This document shows positions 43,959-53,542 of a stretch of 64,000 nt of DNA, in pieces. The stretch spans positions 496,001-560,000 of the forward strand of contig NZ_LT632322.1 in the NCBI RefSeq assembly GCF_900119705.1, in the 5' to 3' direction. The position numbers and the translations under genes are program-made. The notes below the pieces were generated by a model. It ran no database searches. It saw only the letters and a program-made list of their open reading frames with translations, and was not told the origin of the DNA. The DNA is from Murdochiella vaginalis (GTDB lineage: Bacteria > Bacillota > Clostridia > Tissierellales > Peptoniphilaceae). How positions within the stretch are numbered: the stretch's first letter is position 1; each line of letters begins with the position of its first letter.

Positions 43959-45104
43959 TTGGAATTTAATGAATGGTGTAAAGCTATGAAACCGCTCGTT
44001 CCGGGTGGTCTCGGCGGACCTTCTTATATGAGAGAACTCATTTCCATGTTCACGACGGTATCGGAAGATGAGTGGACAACCAGAAAAGATCCGTCCGTTC
44101 TACCCAGCGATGCCACTTTAGAGTCGATGTTTTCAAGAGCGTCATCCTTTACGATGAAATTTGCTAATGCGCTTTTATCACGTCTGAACCTAAAAAACTT
44201 GATGGGGTTGATCAAAGCCCTGGATCTACCCGCGAAAAAGCTAATAGCAGATAATTTCGCCGCCTATGGTGTTGACGTTGAGGTTAAGGATCTCGTTAAG
44301 CAGGCAAGCTTAGAACTTGTCAGGATTTTGCAAAAGAAAGCAAAACAGACAAACCGAAATAAAGAATACGAAATACTAATCAATCAATGGGCGGCCTTAA
44401 CCGACTACAAAGAAGAGTTGTTGCTTCAATCCAGAGGTTGTCTTAAGTGCGGTAGATCTTTACAAATTTCATCCAATGCCAAGACGGCTCCTGCCTATGA
44501 CATCATTCAGATTGATGAGAGCAAAGAAAATCCAACCATTGATGATTTTGCAGTTTTATGCCCGGAGTGCGCCGCTCAATACAACTTAAGCCATACGCCG
44601 GAACAACAAAAAAATCTGTATGAGAAAAAATCGCTGCTTAAGCAACAAGAGAAACTTGAACAAGCGACAGTTCCCATGCATTTAGACAAAGAAATCACGG
44701 CTTTACTGGTTGCTTTGAAAGATATTCCGGCAGCTAAAAAACAAACGGATCCCAAATATAATGCCTATCCTTTAAAAACAAAAATCGCAGACGAGGAGCT
44801 GATGCTCCAAGCCCGCGATGCGATGGCTATTTACAAATCTTTTATTGACACACAACTGAAGAGCTTGGACTCATCCGGCGTTTTGGATTTTGAAAGAATA
44901 CGCAATCAAGTAAGAGGCATGTGGCTTGAACTAAAGCGGCTGCAGGTTGAGCAGCCTTTAGCCTTCAAAAAGATAACAGAATGGATGAGTCACGAAACAG
45001 GATCAGGTGAGTATATCTGCGCCATTGTAGTTTGTTATTTCATACAAATATGTGAGGTCTTTTCGCCTCGCAAGGAGGCTATTTCTGATGAGACTGCCGA
45101 ATAA
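43959..45104 (+). CDS. ABC-three-component-like system protein with zinc-ribbon (HNH-like) core
   Basis: The 381-residue protein starts with TTG after AAAGGAGGATCC. It has a zinc-binding core with CLKCGRSL (about residues 162-169) and CPECAAQYN (about 203-211), spaced as in HNH/treble-clef domains, but the catalytic histidine is not obvious. Helical regions flank it. Context makes it the large third component of an ABC-three-component system: it is followed by a small protein and a DUF2326 ATPase. In such systems this subunit is thought to be a sensor or effector. Assignment rests mainly on gene order and the zinc motif. Confidence 0.65.
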   Translation: MEFNEWCKAMKPLVPGGLGGPSYMRELISMFTTVSEDEWTTRKDPSVLPSDATLESMFSRASSFTMKFANALLSRLNLKNLMGLIKALDLPAKKLIADNFAAYGVDVEVKDLVKQASLELVRILQKKAKQTNRNKEYEILINQWAALTDYKEELLLQSRGCLKCGRSLQISSNAKTAPAYDIIQIDESKENPTIDDFAVLCPECAAQYNLSHTPEQQKNLYEKKSLLKQQEKLEQATVPMHLDKEITALLVALKDIPAAKKQTDPKYNAYPLKTKIADEELMLQARDAMAIYKSFIDTQLKSLDSSGVLDFERIRNQVRGMWLELKRLQVEQPLAFKKITEWMSHETGSGEYICAIVVCYFIQICEVFSPRKEAISDETAE

Positions 45105-45315
45105 ACTTTATACCTATGAAGAAAGCACATTATCTAATTTCCCCATCATCTTACGGGCTATTGGGAAAGATGGCATTTCTGTAGCGGATTTATCCCAGAG
45201 AATTGCTGGTGAGGTTGGTGGAGTTCTTGAACTTATTGAAGAGCTTGCTTTGCTTCTTTCAATTCAAGAAATAACGATAGACGAAAAAAGCGAGGTGATC
45301 TTGCGTGCTCATTAG
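45088..45315 (+). CDS. Small middle component of the ABC-type system
   Basis: A 75-residue protein with a winged-helix-like helical pattern (FPIILRAIGKDGISVADLSQRI, GVLELIEELALLLSIQEITID). It starts 16 bases before the upstream stop after AAGGAGGCT and overlaps the ATPase gene by 11 bases. This fits the short middle components that link effector and ATPase in three-component ABC systems. It probably binds the ATPase. Confidence 0.65.
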   Translation: MRLPNKLYTYEESTLSNFPIILRAIGKDGISVADLSQRIAGEVGGVLELIEELALLLSIQEITIDEKSEVILRAH

Positions 45316-47026
45316 TATATGGTCAGATAAATTCATCGAAGACGAAAAGCAGAGACCGCCCATTATTTTCCACGGTGGACTCAACATGATCGAAGGTGGT
45401 GCGAAAGCTGAAAATTCCATTGGAAAATCAACGGTGCTATATATCATTGATTTCGTTTTTGCCGGTAAGGATTTTTTGACAACGGATACCATTACACTTC
45501 CGCAAGCTGTAGGGCACCATACGATTTACTTCACGCTCAAATTCGGCGAAGACTACTACTATCTTTCGCGTGATACGTTGCGCCATGGGTTTATCAGTAT
45601 TTATGCCGATGACACGTATCAGGAGAAGTCCGGCGAGTGGACGATCGATGACTATAAATTATTTTTAGCCGAGCAATATGGCCTGGATTTCAATGATTCC
45701 ACATGGCGTGAATTAATCGGTCGCTTTGTACGCATCGGAGAAGAACCTCTTGCCAATTTGACTAAACCTTTACTTGCAGCTCCTCGAGAACCTGATGAGG
45801 CGGGAGTAAAAGCACTTCAAAAACTATTCGGAAAATACGATGAGCTTAAAGCCTTAGAAGACGAACTGGCAAAAGCCTCCAGTGAGTATTCCAGCTTGGA
45901 GACGATTGCAAAAAGCGGACTTAGTCCGTATATAAAGCTGCGTTCCCAAAAAGAACGAAAACAAGCAGCCGAAGAGTTAAGCGAAACAAAAACGAAGCTC
46001 GCAAGCTTAAAGGTGACCGCCGATTTATCTTTATATGATAAGACCAGAGAAATTAAATCGCAGGCTTCAAAACTGCGCATGAGCTTAAGACCACTGGAAG
46101 AAAAAAGAACGGCTCTTCAAAGTAGGCTAAAACTTGTCGAGGCTACGTTGGCGGGAGAACTCAGGATAAGCAGTGAGGAGTTAAATGCTTTTTATGAGTT
46201 CTTTCCTCAAGCGAACAAAGAAAAATTAGAGACAGTCGAATATTATCATCGCTCTCTCATCGGAATATTAAATGATCAGATTGATGAACAGGCAGAGCTT
46301 TACAAAAAAGAGCTTGGCCTTGTCAATGAGGCGATCAAACAAATTAAGGAGAAAATTTACTCGCTCAATGAATCAATTGAACTGGACGATGAAACCTATG
46401 AGAAAAATGGTGAGACCGTCGCAAAGATAAAGCGTCTTGCGGAACAAATATCTATGTTTGACAAGACGCAGGAACTGAAGAAGCTCAAAAAAGAAACCGG
46501 AGAAGCACTGAAGGAAAGACGGCCTGCCATTCTCGGAAGTCTGGCAAGCGACTTGAATGCCGCATTCCAAAGGAACAATGACTTTCTTTACCCGTATCAA
46601 GATCGCCTCGCACCATTTTTCTCTTTCAAAGAATCCAGAGAAGGAAAACTTGGCTATGGTTTTTCTTCCCAAGGCGATAACGGAGCCGGTGCAAAATCAA
46701 AGAATCTGATTTTGTTTGACATGGCGATTTTGGAATTGACAGCACTTCCTTTCGTTATCCATGATTCTACGGTCATCAAGCAGATTGCTTATTTGCCGGT
46801 TGTTAAAATGTTAGAGCTATACGAGAAGACAGCAAAATTATATGATCGTTGCGGCGATCCGAAACAAGTATTCTTTGCCTTTGATGCTTCCCCTGCCTAT
46901 GGACAAGAAGCGGTTGAATTATCTGATGAGTTACGTGTCATTCATCTTGATGATGGGACCAAAGCCTTATATGGATACACATGGAATACCAAGAAAAACA
47001 AGAAGAATAGTGAAAAACCGCAATAG
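45305..47026 (+). CDS. DUF2326 family SMC-like ABC ATPase
   Basis: The 573-residue protein has an N-terminal ATPase lobe with a P-loop ENSIGKST (about residues 36-43), a long coiled-coil region (about 170-420), and a C-terminal lobe (LGYGFSSQGDNGAGAKSKNLILFDMAI, FVIHDST). These are features of RecN/SMC-like ABC ATPases of the DUF2326 family, which power conflict systems. The GTG start overlaps the middle component. ATP use and dimerisation are family inference. The complete length suggests that the system is active. Confidence 0.78.
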   Translation: MLISIWSDKFIEDEKQRPPIIFHGGLNMIEGGAKAENSIGKSTVLYIIDFVFAGKDFLTTDTITLPQAVGHHTIYFTLKFGEDYYYLSRDTLRHGFISIYADDTYQEKSGEWTIDDYKLFLAEQYGLDFNDSTWRELIGRFVRIGEEPLANLTKPLLAAPREPDEAGVKALQKLFGKYDELKALEDELAKASSEYSSLETIAKSGLSPYIKLRSQKERKQAAEELSETKTKLASLKVTADLSLYDKTREIKSQASKLRMSLRPLEEKRTALQSRLKLVEATLAGELRISSEELNAFYEFFPQANKEKLETVEYYHRSLIGILNDQIDEQAELYKKELGLVNEAIKQIKEKIYSLNESIELDDETYEKNGETVAKIKRLAEQISMFDKTQELKKLKKETGEALKERRPAILGSLASDLNAAFQRNNDFLYPYQDRLAPFFSFKESREGKLGYGFSSQGDNGAGAKSKNLILFDMAILELTALPFVIHDSTVIKQIAYLPVVKMLELYEKTAKLYDRCGDPKQVFFAFDASPAYGQEAVELSDELRVIHLDDGTKALYGYTWNTKKNKKNSEKPQ

Positions 47027-47060
47027 TGCCGTCAGCACACATCACACACATGGGGGCAAT

Positions 47061-47309
47061 ATGAAACTCTCTTATAACAAATTATGGAAAAGGCTAATCG
47101 ATCTTAACTGGACAAAAGAAGATTTGCGAAAGAAAACAAAGATTAGCTCCACGACACTTGCAAAACTCAATCGCGGCGACAACGTTACAACGGACATTTT
47201 ACTGAGAATTTGTGAGGTTCTCAGCTGCGATTTAAACGACATCGTTGAAACCGTTCATGAGGATCCTGCAGAGCCTACACCACAGAATGACGGCAAACTT
47301 GCCGATTAA
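47061..47309 (+). CDS. XRE family regulator of the ABC-type operon
   Basis: An 82-residue protein with a YozG/Cro-type helix-turn-helix (KRLIDLNWTKEDLRKKTKISSTTLAKLNRGDNVTTDILLRICEVL) and an acidic tail. It is 34 bases downstream of the ATPase gene on the same strand and is a natural autoregulator of the operon, perhaps through the CCTGAGA repeats. Confidence 0.88.
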   Translation: MKLSYNKLWKRLIDLNWTKEDLRKKTKISSTTLAKLNRGDNVTTDILLRICEVLSCDLNDIVETVHEDPAEPTPQNDGKLAD

Positions 47310-47351
47310 TACAGGAGAACAAAGTTATAGCAGAAAAGAAAGTCATCCGTT

Positions 47352-48233
47352 ATGTCTAAGAAAGCTACAGAATTTCAATTAAAAATCATGTCAAGAGGCT
47401 ACCGTGGCAAAGGCATCTTCAAGCCGATCAACACGGGCCGGATTGATGAGCATGTGCGCTGCGTGCGGGAGTATGCCGCCAATATCTTCTTTTACACCAA
47501 AGGCAATGAGACCATCATGCTTGATGCCGGCTACAACTATCCGCGGTTGAAAGAGAAGATGAAATGGCTGGATCTGGACCCGGCCAAGATCAAAGATATT
47601 CTTATCACCCATCAGGATACCGATCATGTCGGTGCGGTGGAAGAGGACAGCGACGGTCTTTTCAGACATGCCCATCTCTACATCGGAGAAATTGAAAATC
47701 GTTATTTGACGGGTGAGGTACGCCGCAAGGTAAGCTTCGGGCTCTACAAGCTTCCGCAGGTTGTCATCAAAAATGAAAAAACGCTGCTGAAAGACGGCGA
47801 TATCTTTTCTATCGGAGATATCCGCATCGAATGCTTCTTAGTGCCGGGCCACACTTGGGGACATCTGGTGTATCTCATTGACGATGCCTATGTGTTCTTG
47901 GGTGATACCATCTGGCTGGGCTATGACGGCGGCTATAGCTTTATCAATGCCTTAGCAGAAAACAACAAGTTGGCCATTCGCTCTCTTGCTACTTTGAAGG
48001 CAAAGCTTGAAGAACGAAACTCGCGTCCGATGTTCATTACCGGACATACGGGTTACAGCCGCGACTTCGACTTTGTCTTTCGTCATACCGATAAAGCGTG
48101 TAATGCTTTTTGCAAACAAAAGCCCGTTGATCCTGCGGCGCCCTATGACAGCTACGACGAAAGCGATGACACCTCAGAAGGTGCGCAGGGTGGTTTTTTG
48201 CCGGAAGCTGCACAGTATGGAGGTAAACAATGA
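47352..48233 (+). CDS. Metallo-beta-lactamase fold hydrolase
   Basis: The 293-residue protein has the MBL metal motif THQDTDHVG (about residues 97-105), where glutamine replaces the first usual His-X-His position, VPGHTWGHL for the next ligand and FLGDTIWLG and TGHTGYSRDF for later ones. It lacks a signal peptide and would be cytoplasmic. MBL enzymes hydrolyse thioesters, lactones or other bonds; the substrate is unknown. It overlaps the next membrane-protein gene by four bases. It begins the hydrolase/membrane-protein cluster. Confidence 0.85.
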   Translation: MSKKATEFQLKIMSRGYRGKGIFKPINTGRIDEHVRCVREYAANIFFYTKGNETIMLDAGYNYPRLKEKMKWLDLDPAKIKDILITHQDTDHVGAVEEDSDGLFRHAHLYIGEIENRYLTGEVRRKVSFGLYKLPQVVIKNEKTLLKDGDIFSIGDIRIECFLVPGHTWGHLVYLIDDAYVFLGDTIWLGYDGGYSFINALAENNKLAIRSLATLKAKLEERNSRPMFITGHTGYSRDFDFVFRHTDKACNAFCKQKPVDPAAPYDSYDESDDTSEGAQGGFLPEAAQYGGKQ

Positions 48234-48724
48234 TTCTGACGCTTTTCCTATCCTCGATTATGATGGCAGGGCTTTTCTTACTTTTATTGGCGGGCGTAGG
48301 TTTTATCCAGGACAAGAAGTTTTTTACATCAGCACCCAAAGCCGTTTATGAAGCCGTCGAGGAAAAACCAGAACGTTTTCGCGGACAGCATATCCTCGGC
48401 TGGAGCTTAGCCCTGCTGGCAATGCTTTGTATGGCGGGAGCTGTTATTGTCGGTGCAGTAGACGGTATCAAGAATGGCTTTACCTTCCTGCAGTTTTATA
48501 TACGCTTTGCCGTGATGATGCTTTTGCTGAAAGTCTTTGATATTTTCTTCTTTGATTGGTTTTTGCTTTGTAGGTCTACGTTCTTTCCGCATTTTTATCC
48601 GGAAGTCAAAGCCTTGTTGGGCCCGCAGCTTTTTGGCTACAACAAAAAAGATCACCTCATCCATGTCATCGCTATACTTGTGGGCTCTGCTGTCTTGGCG
48701 GGCTTATGTGTGTGGGTTCAATAA
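48230..48724 (+). CDS. Four-helix membrane protein, distant paralogue of the 54368/56676/58529 family
   Basis: The 164-residue protein has four predicted helices. Its third helix runs VFDIFFFDWFLL, and the loop that follows ends in LFGYNKKDHL before the fourth helix, which parallels the D-LLLDCLLFQGKYK loop and NWMKHL of the three closer paralogues. It is translationally coupled to the MBL gene. Function unknown. Confidence 0.7.
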   Translation: MILTLFLSSIMMAGLFLLLLAGVGFIQDKKFFTSAPKAVYEAVEEKPERFRGQHILGWSLALLAMLCMAGAVIVGAVDGIKNGFTFLQFYIRFAVMMLLLKVFDIFFFDWFLLCRSTFFPHFYPEVKALLGPQLFGYNKKDHLIHVIAILVGSAVLAGLCVWVQ

Positions 48725-48737
48725 GGGAACTTAAATC

Positions 48738-49403
48738 ATGAAACAAAAAGAAAATCGGGATAATAAAAGCTTCTGGGATCGCATTGCCAAGCTCTATACG
48801 CGAATACAGGAAAAAGGAAACAAACAACTCTATGAGACATTAATCAAGAAAATCGAAGCACATTTGTCGGATGAGCAATCTGTGCTGGAGCTGGGATGTG
48901 GCACTGGACAGCTTAGCCTTCCGCTTGCGCCAAAGGCAAAAACATGGCTTGCTACAGATTTCTCAGAACGCATGATTGCAGAGGCAAAGAAAAGAGAAAA
49001 GTCTTCAAATCTTTGCTTTTGCGTGGAAGATGCGACAGCACTTTCCTTTGACAGCAATCGCTTTGATGTTGTGCTTATAGCTAATACGCTGCACATTATG
49101 CCAAAGCCAAAAAAGGCCTTAGAAGAAATTCATCGCATTCTTAAAACAGATGGCTTACTGATCGCACCCACCTTTGTCGCTGAAGAAAAGATCCATCGAC
49201 TCAAGCTGTGGCTGATGAAAAGAATCGGATTTCATGTTTTTCACAGCTGGAAACTTGCAGAATTTAAAGCATTTATCTGCCAAAACGATTTTGAACTCCT
49301 GCAATGCGAACTTCTACCGGCCAGTCCTTGGCCAGAGTGTTTTTTAGTGGCCAGAAAAATCAATGGCACCATGGGCAAAGGGAGCGATTTCAAGGAGGTG
49401 TGA
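48738..49403 (+). CDS. Class I SAM-dependent methyltransferase
   Basis: The 221-residue protein has motif I VLELGCGTGQLSLPLA (about residues 50-65), an acidic SAM loop (ATDFSERMI), VEDATALSF and VLIANTLHIM. It resembles small-molecule methyltransferases (Methyltransf_11/25). It is complete, unlike the relatives at 7896 and 55133. It is 13 bases after the membrane protein and two bases before a hydrolase gene start, so the four genes form one operon. Confidence 0.88.
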   Translation: MKQKENRDNKSFWDRIAKLYTRIQEKGNKQLYETLIKKIEAHLSDEQSVLELGCGTGQLSLPLAPKAKTWLATDFSERMIAEAKKREKSSNLCFCVEDATALSFDSNRFDVVLIANTLHIMPKPKKALEEIHRILKTDGLLIAPTFVAEEKIHRLKLWLMKRIGFHVFHSWKLAEFKAFICQNDFELLQCELLPASPWPECFLVARKINGTMGKGSDFKEV

Positions 49404-49405
49404 TC

Positions 49406-49520
49406 ATGGTGATTCATGACATCAATCAGAACAAGCGAGAAGTTATCCTCCTCATCCATCCGATGAATTTTTCCGGCAAAATGATGATGGATAGCATGGC
49501 AAAAGATGTAGGACGGATTT
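49406..49520 (+). pseudogene. Alpha/beta hydrolase 5' fragment, cut by the tet(O) element
   Basis: ATG at 49406 after AAGGAGGTG encodes MVIHDINQNKREVILLIHPMNFSGKMMMDSMAKDV, closely like the N-terminus of the intact hydrolase at 59362-60111 (HDWNSEKKDVILLIHP). The similarity stops near 49515 and the frame continues to 49582 in element sequence. The rest of the gene is at 53700-54352. Confidence 0.85.
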
Positions 49521-49562
49521 TGCGGACATTCAAAATAAAAAAGAATGTGGAGGTAACAGACA

Positions 49563-49937
49563 ATGGCAACATCATTATTTGAGGAAATGGGCGGCAGATA
49601 CGAAAGGCAAGGCGATTATTTAATCCCATGCTTAACTGTACCCGCCGAAGAAGAACAGCCAATAGGCATATGGGGACAGCAGCATTTAGACTATCTGAAG
49701 CAGTACCGCAAAGTTACATACACCAATCTTCTTACAAGTGGCAGGCTCAACACCTACCTTGCCGACATCGACAGGCAGGCGCAGGAATGCTTTGAGCGGC
49801 TCATAGAAGGCATGAAACAGGCGCAGGGCATAACAGAACGCCTAAAGGAAGAAAACGCTTTAGAATGGGTTAGGCGGCTTAATAATATAGGGGCTTGTGC
49901 GAGGGAGATTGTGGAGAAAGAAATTATTTTTGCATAA
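49563..49937 (+). CDS. TnpV family transposon-encoded protein
   Basis: A 124-residue protein with GGRYERQGDYLIPCL, YLKQYRKVTYTNLLTSGRLNTYLADID and ERLIEGMKQAQGITE, typical of TnpV proteins that accompany tet genes on clostridial elements. Function unknown. Ribosome site GGAGGT. Confidence 0.88.
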   Translation: MATSLFEEMGGRYERQGDYLIPCLTVPAEEEQPIGIWGQQHLDYLKQYRKVTYTNLLTSGRLNTYLADIDRQAQECFERLIEGMKQAQGITERLKEENALEWVRRLNNIGACAREIVEKEIIFA

Positions 49938-49994
49938 ACAGATGATTAGTGGCAGGGTGAAATCCTGCCGCTTTTTCTGCTTTAGTTTGTCAGC

Positions 49995-50023
49995 TTGACA
50001 AATAAAGGGTTAAGGAATATAAT
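49995..50023 (+). promoter_or_regulatory. tet(O) promoter
   Basis: TTGACA at 49995-50000, 17 bases, TATAAT at 50018-50023: a perfect consensus promoter. Confidence 0.9.
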
Positions 50024-50055
50024 TAAATTCAGTTTTATACAAGGAGTTAATAAAT

Positions 50056-50079
50056 ATGCGGCAAGGTATTCTTAAATAA
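50056..50079 (+). CDS. Leader peptide in the tet(O) attenuator
   Basis: ATG CGG CAA GGT ATT CTT AAA TAA encodes MRQGILK after AAGGAG. The same start of leader is known upstream of tet(M) in Tn916 (orf12 region). GTATTCTTAAA at 50066-50076 pairs perfectly with TTTAAGAATAC at 50158-50168, so translation of the leader affects folding. Confidence 0.75.
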   Translation: MRQGILK

Positions 50080-50231
50080 ACTGTCAATTTGATAGTGGGA
50101 ACAAAAAGTAGCAGTCCTGTTTAACTTTTAATATGGGGCTTAGTTTTTTGTACCCAGTTTAAGAATACTTTTATCATGTAATTTTATATGCCCGAAAACA
50201 TATAAGTGTTTTGGGGCTATTGGATTTATTT

Positions 50232-50267
50232 ACCCAGTGATAGGAGTATTTATCACTGGGTATTTTT
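50232..50267 (+). terminator. tet(O) attenuator terminator
   Basis: ACCCAGTGATA pairs with TATCACTGGGT, followed by ATTTTT, 36 bases before tet(O). This matches the transcriptional attenuation structure of tet(M)-type genes. Confidence 0.88.
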
Positions 50268-50302
50268 ATGCCCTTTTTGGGTGTTGATAGGAGGAAAATC
50301 AC

Positions 50303-52222
50303 ATGAAAATAATTAACTTAGGAATTCTGGCTCACGTTGACGCAGGAAAGACAACTTTAACGGAGAGTTTATTGTATACCAGTGGTGCGATTACAGAACT
50401 AGGGAGTGTAGATAAAGGCACAACAAGAACAGATACAATGAATTTGGAGCGTCAAAGGGGAATCACTATCCAGACAGCAGTGACATCTTTTCAGTGGGAG
50501 GATGTAAAAGTCAACATTATAGATACGCCAGGTCATATGGATTTTTTGGCGGAAGTATACCGTTCTTTATCCGTTTTAGACGGAGCAGTATTATTAGTTT
50601 CTGCAAAGGATGGCATACAGGCACAGACCCGTATACTGTTTCATGCACTACAGACAATGAAGATTCCGACAATCTTTTTCATCAATAAAATTGACCAAGA
50701 GGGGATTGATTTGCCAATGGTATATCGGGAAATGAAAGCAAAGCTTTCTTCGGAAATTATAGTGAAGCAAAAGGTTGGGCAGCATCCCCATATAAATGTA
50801 ACGGACAATGACGATATGGAACAGTGGGATGCGGTAATTATGGGAAACGATGAACTATTAGAGAAATATATGTCAGGGAAACCGTTTAAAATGTCAGAAC
50901 TGGAACAGGAAGAAAACAGGAGATTCCAAAACGGAACGTTATTTCCCGTTTATCACGGAAGCGCTAAAAACAATCTGGGGGTTCGGCAGCTTATAGAAGT
51001 GATTGCCAGTAAGTTTTATTCATCAACGCCTGAAGGTCAATCTGAACTATGCGGGCAGGTTTTTAAGATTGAATATTCAGAGAAAAGGCGGCGTTTTGTT
51101 TATGTGCGTATATATAGCGGAACATTGCATTTGAGGGATGTTATTAGAATATCTGAAAAAGAGAAAATAAAAATCACAGAGATGTGTGTTCCGACAAACG
51201 GTGAATTATGTTCATCAGATACAGCCTGCTCTGGTGATATTGTAATTTTATCAAATGATGTTTTGCAGCTAAACAGTATTTTGGGGAACGAAATGCTGTT
51301 GCCGCAGAGAAAATTTATTGAAAATCCTCTTCCTATGCTCCAAACAACGATTGCAGTAAAGAAATCTGAACAGCGGGAAATATTGCTTGGGGCACTTACA
51401 GAAATTTCAGATGGCGACCCTCTTTTAAAATATTATGTGGATACTACAACGCATGAGATTATACTTTCTTTTTTGGGGAAAGTGCAGATGGAAGTCATTT
51501 GTGCCATCCTTGAGGAAAAATATCATGTGGAGGCAGAAATAAAAGAGCCTACTGTTATATATATGGAAAGACCGCTTAGAAAAGCAGAATATACCATCCA
51601 CATAGAAGTCCCGCCAAATCCTTTCTGGGCTTCTATCGGGTTGTCCATAGAGCCGCTCCCTATTGGAAGCGGAGTGCAGTATGAAAGCAGAGTTTCACTT
51701 GGATATTTAAACCAATCGTTCCAAAATGCGGTTATGGAGGGGGTTCTCTATGGCTGCGAGCAGGGGCTGTATGGATGGAAAGTGACAGACTGTAAAATCT
51801 GTTTTGAATATGGATTGTATTATAGTCCTGTAAGTACCCCCGCAGACTTTCGGCTGCTTTCCCCTATCGTATTGGAGCAGACTTTAAAAAAAGCAGGGAC
51901 AGAACTATTAGAGCCATATCTCCACTTTGAAATTTATGCACCGCAGGAATATCTCTCACGGGCGTATCATGATGCCCCAAGGTATTGTGCAGATATTGTA
52001 AGTACTCAGTTAAAGAATAACGAGGTCATTCTGAAAGGAGAAATCCCTGCCAGATGTATTCAAGAATACAGGAACGATTTAACTTATTTCACAAATGGGC
52101 AGGGAGTCTGCTTGACAGAGTTAAAAGGATACCAGCCAGCTATTGGTAAATTTATTTGCCAACCCCGCCGCCCGAATAGCCGTATAGATAAGGTTCGGCA
52201 TATGTTCCACAAGTTAGCTTAA
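50303..52222 (+). CDS. tet(O): Ribosomal protection tetracycline resistance GTPase Tet(O)
   Basis: The 639-residue protein is an EF-G-like GTPase with G1 [10 protein letters not shown]3 DTPGHMDF and G4 NKID motifs. It releases tetracycline from the ribosome. Length and the many stretches I can compare from memory, such as [24 protein letters not shown], agree with Tet(O) throughout and differ from Tet(W) and Tet(M), so it does not look like a Tet(O/W) mosaic. Start after GGAGG. Expression should be inducible through the attenuator upstream. Confidence 0.95.
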   Translation: MKIINLGILAHVDAGKTTLTESLLYTSGAITELGSVDKGTTRTDTMNLERQRGITIQTAVTSFQWEDVKVNIIDTPGHMDFLAEVYRSLSVLDGAVLLVSAKDGIQAQTRILFHALQTMKIPTIFFINKIDQEGIDLPMVYREMKAKLSSEIIVKQKVGQHPHINVTDNDDMEQWDAVIMGNDELLEKYMSGKPFKMSELEQEENRRFQNGTLFPVYHGSAKNNLGVRQLIEVIASKFYSSTPEGQSELCGQVFKIEYSEKRRRFVYVRIYSGTLHLRDVIRISEKEKIKITEMCVPTNGELCSSDTACSGDIVILSNDVLQLNSILGNEMLLPQRKFIENPLPMLQTTIAVKKSEQREILLGALTEISDGDPLLKYYVDTTTHEIILSFLGKVQMEVICAILEEKYHVEAEIKEPTVIYMERPLRKAEYTIHIEVPPNPFWASIGLSIEPLPIGSGVQYESRVSLGYLNQSFQNAVMEGVLYGCEQGLYGWKVTDCKICFEYGLYYSPVSTPADFRLLSPIVLEQTLKKAGTELLEPYLHFEIYAPQEYLSRAYHDAPRYCADIVSTQLKNNEVILKGEIPARCIQEYRNDLTYFTNGQGVCLTELKGYQPAIGKFICQPRRPNSRIDKVRHMFHKLA

Positions 52223-52273
52223 CAGCTTGCAAAAGTCGTATAAAATGAGATTTGAAAGGATTAGAGACTAATT

Positions 52274-52447
52274 ATGATGAAATGCGAATGGATATTATGT
52301 CCTGTTTGTGGGAGCAAAACCCGTAATAAAATTAGGAAGGACACTGTTTTGAAGAATTATCCCCTTTATTGTCCAAAATGCAGACAAGAAAGATTGATTA
52401 AAGTTGACAACTTGAAGATAACTGTCATCAAAGAGCCAGACGCTTAA
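52274..52447 (+). CDS. Cysteine-rich KTR domain protein downstream of tet(O)
   Basis: A 57-residue zinc-ribbon protein: CPVCGSKTRNKIRKDT, then CPKCRQERLIKV. It is homologous to the protein at 29955-30140. Such genes typically follow tet genes on Gram-positive elements. Ribosome site GAAAGGATT is moderate. Function unknown. Confidence 0.85.
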   Translation: MMKCEWILCPVCGSKTRNKIRKDTVLKNYPLYCPKCRQERLIKVDNLKITVIKEPDA

Positions 52448-52453
52448 GACGCA

Positions 52454-52499
52454 GAGCCGATGAAATTGTGGATCAATTCACGAATCATCGGCTCTTTTT
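52454..52499 (+). terminator. Terminator of the tet(O) transcript
   Basis: GAGCCGATGA pairs with TCATCGGCTC with an inner AATTG/CAATT stem, then TTTTT. Confidence 0.9.
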
Positions 52500-52937
52500 G
52501 TTTCGTATTTGAAAGAACAAACTCACCAAATAAAAAAAACGATATTCGGGTGGGTTATTTTGTTATACCCTAAATTACCCTCTGAATTTGTTTTTAAATT
52601 TGGAGGGATTTTTTTATGTCCTTTTTTCGGGCAGTTATCTATCTGCTCATACGAAGCAAAATTTATCAATACATAGCATATCAGAGAACGGCAGGAAACC
52701 AGTTAAAAAAATTTCTGCCTATGCAACGGCACTTCCTGCCTTGAATGTAGAAGTACAATCTCCATACAACAGAATTAATATTTCCCATAACCGTAAAGGT
52801 CATAGAGCCTTTGCGGTTTTTCTTTTGTCGATTTTTGTTGGAAAGTGCCATAGGGCTATTAGTGGTGTTAGGTGTCGTTCGCCACCTCTCCATCTGGATT
52901 TTGAACATTTCAAAAATTCAGATGGGAGGTACTTACA
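52500..52937 (+). other. Noncoding stretch with two terminator-like hairpins
   Basis: CCCTCTGAATTT/AAATTTGGAGGG with seven T residues at 52578-52615 and CCGTAAAGG/CCTTTGCGG with TTTTTC at 52791-52826 are good terminators. A 42-codon frame at 52616 has no recognisable features. No gene is supported here. Confidence 0.6.
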
Positions 52938-53447
52938 GTGAAATACGCACCGAGAAAGGTATATATCAAGGAAAGCGGCAGATATGTGGAACTGTCCTAT
53001 ACGGATTTCTGCCGCCGCAGGGAATCCGACCAGACCTATATGGACAAGCTGTTTATCCCCATTCAAGGCTGTCTGCTTGAAGTCGTGAGGGAGCAATACA
53101 CGGACTTCTACCGAGATAAGGAACGGTGGCGTTATCTGAAAAAATTAGATACGAAGAACAGCCTGCTTTCTCTGGATGGATTTACGGACAGCGAGGGGAA
53201 GCCTTTAGACTTTATCGCTGATGAAGCGGCAGACATTGCGGAAACCGTTGTCAATGCGGTTATGGTGGACAGGCTGAAAGCCGCCCTGCCTTTGCTGTCG
53301 GATAGTGAACAGGAATTGATACAGGCAATCTTTTTTGACGGACTTTCTGAGCGTGAAGTCGGGGCGAGGTTCGGCATAACCCAGAGCGTTGTGAACAAAC
53401 GCAAAGCCAGAATCCTAAGAAAACTAAGAAAGATAATAGAAAATTAA
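52938..53447 (+). CDS. Sigma-70-like ICE transcription factor
   Basis: The 169-residue protein has a C-terminal helix-turn-helix (LPLLSDSEQELIQAIFFDGLSEREVGARFGITQSVVNKRKARIL) like sigma region 4. It belongs to the small sigma-like regulators of conjugative elements and starts with GTG after GGGAGGT. It is different from the one at 31614. It controls genes that are not present in this fragment. Confidence 0.82.
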   Translation: MKYAPRKVYIKESGRYVELSYTDFCRRRESDQTYMDKLFIPIQGCLLEVVREQYTDFYRDKERWRYLKKLDTKNSLLSLDGFTDSEGKPLDFIADEAADIAETVVNAVMVDRLKAALPLLSDSEQELIQAIFFDGLSEREVGARFGITQSVVNKRKARILRKLRKIIEN

Positions 53448-53463
53448 AATTTAAGGCGTTCAG

Positions 53464-53505
53464 CCCCCTTGTTTTTTCCTTTGGGAAAATGAGGGGGTTT
53501 TTCTC
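53464..53505 (+). terminator. Terminator after the sigma-like gene
   Basis: CCCCC/GGGGG with an inner TTTTCC/GGAAAA stem and TTTTTC. Confidence 0.75.
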
Positions 53506-53542
53506 TGCCCTCTCAATCAATTCTGATTGGAGGAAAAGAAGC

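Noticed and set aside
50303-52222. Mosaic tet(O/W) gene
   Set aside because: The segments compared from memory agree with Tet(O) over the full length; no Tet(W)-like stretch was found.
52588-52941. 117-codon open frame between KTR and the sigma-like gene
   Set aside because: It runs across two good terminators, and its sequence shows no coding pattern or family resemblance.
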